From: Burkholderia cepacia
Lineage (GTDB): Bacteria; Pseudomonadota; Gammaproteobacteria; Burkholderiales; Burkholderiaceae
DNA: 64,000 nucleotides
Reading direction: 5' to 3'
NCBI RefSeq assembly: GCF_029962485.1
Contig: NZ_CP073638.1
Location: 682,001 to 746,000 of the forward strand
The notes under the pieces are model-generated. The model was given only the letters and a program-made list of their open reading frames with translations, did not search any database and was not told the DNA's origin. Shown here piece after piece: positions 62,866 through 64,000 of the stretch (its first letter is position 1; every line of letters starts with the position of its first letter). The position numbers and the translations under genes are program-made.

Positions 62866-64000
62866 GTAAAGGACTCCATCTGGGGCAGTCGGAACGGGTT
62901 GCGGACGCTGCCCGCATTCACCTGCAGCACGATCGGTTTGCCGTCGACCGTGAAGCGCGCAATCATCTGGTCCGAACCGCGCCCGGCCGATACGGCGGCG
63001 CGGTCGAACAGCCGGTGCAGCGCCCACGGCCCGTCGGTCGAGAAGCCGTCGGCCGCACCGGCCTGGCCCGACACCTGCAGTCGTACCTGGTTGCTGCCGC
63101 GCGGGCCCGGCCAGTCGAGCGCGCTCTGCACGAGCGGCCCGTGCGCGTAGCGGACGATCTGTCCGTCGACGTCGAGCACCATCTCGGTGATCGACGGATC
63201 CATTTCGAGCGGCTGGACCTGCACCTTCAACTGCGCGGTGCGTGCGCCGCCGCCGAAATAGACGTCGCGGATCACCGCGGCTTTCTCAAACGACGCAAGC
63301 ATTGCCGCGGCCGACGGATCGGCGTCGGCATTGCGGTTCGCGAAGCGCCACGGGTGCGACGTCGTATCGACGATCGATTGCAGATTTTTCTGGAAGAAGT
63401 CGTCCATCAGGCCGCCCGGCGCGAACATCTGCGCGAAATCGGCCGGCGCGACGTCGCGCGACGCACCGCGTGCGAACGGATAGCGGCCCGCGATTGCCTG
63501 CCGGCAGAAGTCGCCGACGTTCGCGCCGGCACGCTGCGCGACGCTGCGCTGCTCGACGGTCGCGACGCTGCCGTTCGCGACGTTCGACAGATCGTCGAGC
63601 ACTTCGCGGAACGGCGTCGGCAGGCGGCCGGCCTGCGCGCGCAGCCGTGCGGGGGCGTCCGACGGCGGCGGTTGCGCGCCGCTCCTCAGCGCATCGTCGG
63701 TGGCTGTCAGGTACGTGTACAGCGCGTCGATCGACTTCAGCACCTCGTTGAACGCCTGGGCCTGGTCGCCGCTGCCCGGCGCGAATGCACGCAGCCCGGC
63801 GAAATGGCTGTCGACCACCTGTTCGGGGCTCGCGGGCGCCGCCGCTGACGGATTCGCATCGCTGGCCTGCCCCGCGAAGATCTGCGACAGCGAGCTGCGC
63901 GCCTCGTCGACCTTGTCCTGCGCACGCGACGCCAGATTGCGTGCACCGCCCGGCGCGTCGCCAAGCGCCGTGTCGCGTGCAAGCGCCACCATCAGCCGCG
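62847..64000 (-). CDS. tssM: T6SS inner-membrane complex protein TssM (IcmF), C-terminal part
   Basis: About 384 residues are visible and the frame runs off the right edge, so the N-terminal half with the membrane helices and NTPase-like domain lies outside. The visible part is the periplasmic C-terminal region (VVDSHFAGLRAFAPGSGDQA; AQMFAPGGLMDDFFQKNLQSIVDT; DVYFGGGARTAQLKVQVQPL), which contacts the TssJ lipoprotein in characterised systems. Genes for TssJ, TssK and TssL are expected further right. Confidence 0.92.
   Translation of the reverse strand, partial: RLMVALARDTALGDAPGGARNLASRAQDKVDEARSSLSQIFAGQASDANPSAAAPASPEQVVDSHFAGLRAFAPGSGDQAQAFNEVLKSIDALYTYLTATDDALRSGAQPPPSDAPARLRAQAGRLPTPFREVLDDLSNVANGSVATVEQRSVAQRAGANVGDFCRQAIAGRYPFARGASRDVAPADFAQMFAPGGLMDDFFQKNLQSIVDTTSHPWRFANRNADADPSAAAMLASFEKAAVIRDVYFGGGARTAQLKVQVQPLEMDPSITEMVLDVDGQIVRYAHGPLVQSALDWPGPRGSNQVRLQVSGQAGAADGFSTDGPWALHRLFDRAAVSAGRGSDQMIARFTVDGKPIVLQVNAGSVRNPFRLPQMESFTCPPKP

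Overview
The window looks like part of a Burkholderia replicon, most likely from the B. cepacia complex. Coding GC is very high with heavy third-position G/C. It carries a Burkholderia-type general porin and a type VI secretion system (T6SS) with its accessory genes. I saw no tRNA, rRNA, CRISPR array or replication origin, so species and replicon cannot be fixed from this sequence alone.

Region 1 (1-12138) is ordinary chromosome: a small orphan protein, a membrane-bound GGDEF diguanylate cyclase, a three-gene periplasmic molybdenum dehydrogenase operon (Tat-exported catalytic subunit, 2x[2Fe-2S] subunit, triheme cytochrome c lipoprotein), a tiny Gly-tailed lipoprotein, a small membrane protein, a stand-alone Pal-like OmpA lipoprotein, a porin with a clear terminator, and a VOC-fold protein coupled to an unknown protein.

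Region 2 (12468-24737) is a single gene for a protein of about 4089 residues. It has an N-terminal Asn/Pro and Ala/Gln-rich stretch, a glycine-rich hydrophobic region, three separate His...Cys modules that resemble the C80 (clostridial/MARTX autoprocessing) cysteine-protease active site, a large uncharacterised C-terminal half, and a terminal LysM-like segment. It is the most unusual object here.

Region 3 (24913-32644) is a lower-GC T6SS effector island read on the minus strand: unknown 147-aa protein, VgrG with a C-terminal carrier-like extension, Tle3-type lipase, Tla3 adapter, a small two-helix membrane protein and PAAR. No recognisable Tli3-type immunity gene is present.

Region 4 (32645-41155) is a mosaic: a solo insertion-sequence end, a decayed TetR regulator, then fumC, dctA and an aspartase/fumarase-superfamily lyase under a divergent GntR/UTRA regulator with twin perfect palindromes between them. 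A truncated ISNCY-like copy abuts a complete copy in direct orientation.

Region 5 (41277-64000) is a T6SS cluster, entirely on the minus strand and running off the right edge: tssM (partial), tagF, a PpkA-like kinase, tssA, tssB, tssC, hcp, tssE, tssF, tssG, clpV, vgrG, a TPR-like protein, an Rhs toxin and its presumed immunity gene. Many genes overlap by 4 nt or sit within about 75 nt of each other, as expected for one transcription unit that ends in an exchangeable Rhs toxin/immunity tip. The kinase and TagF suggest post-translational control of firing.
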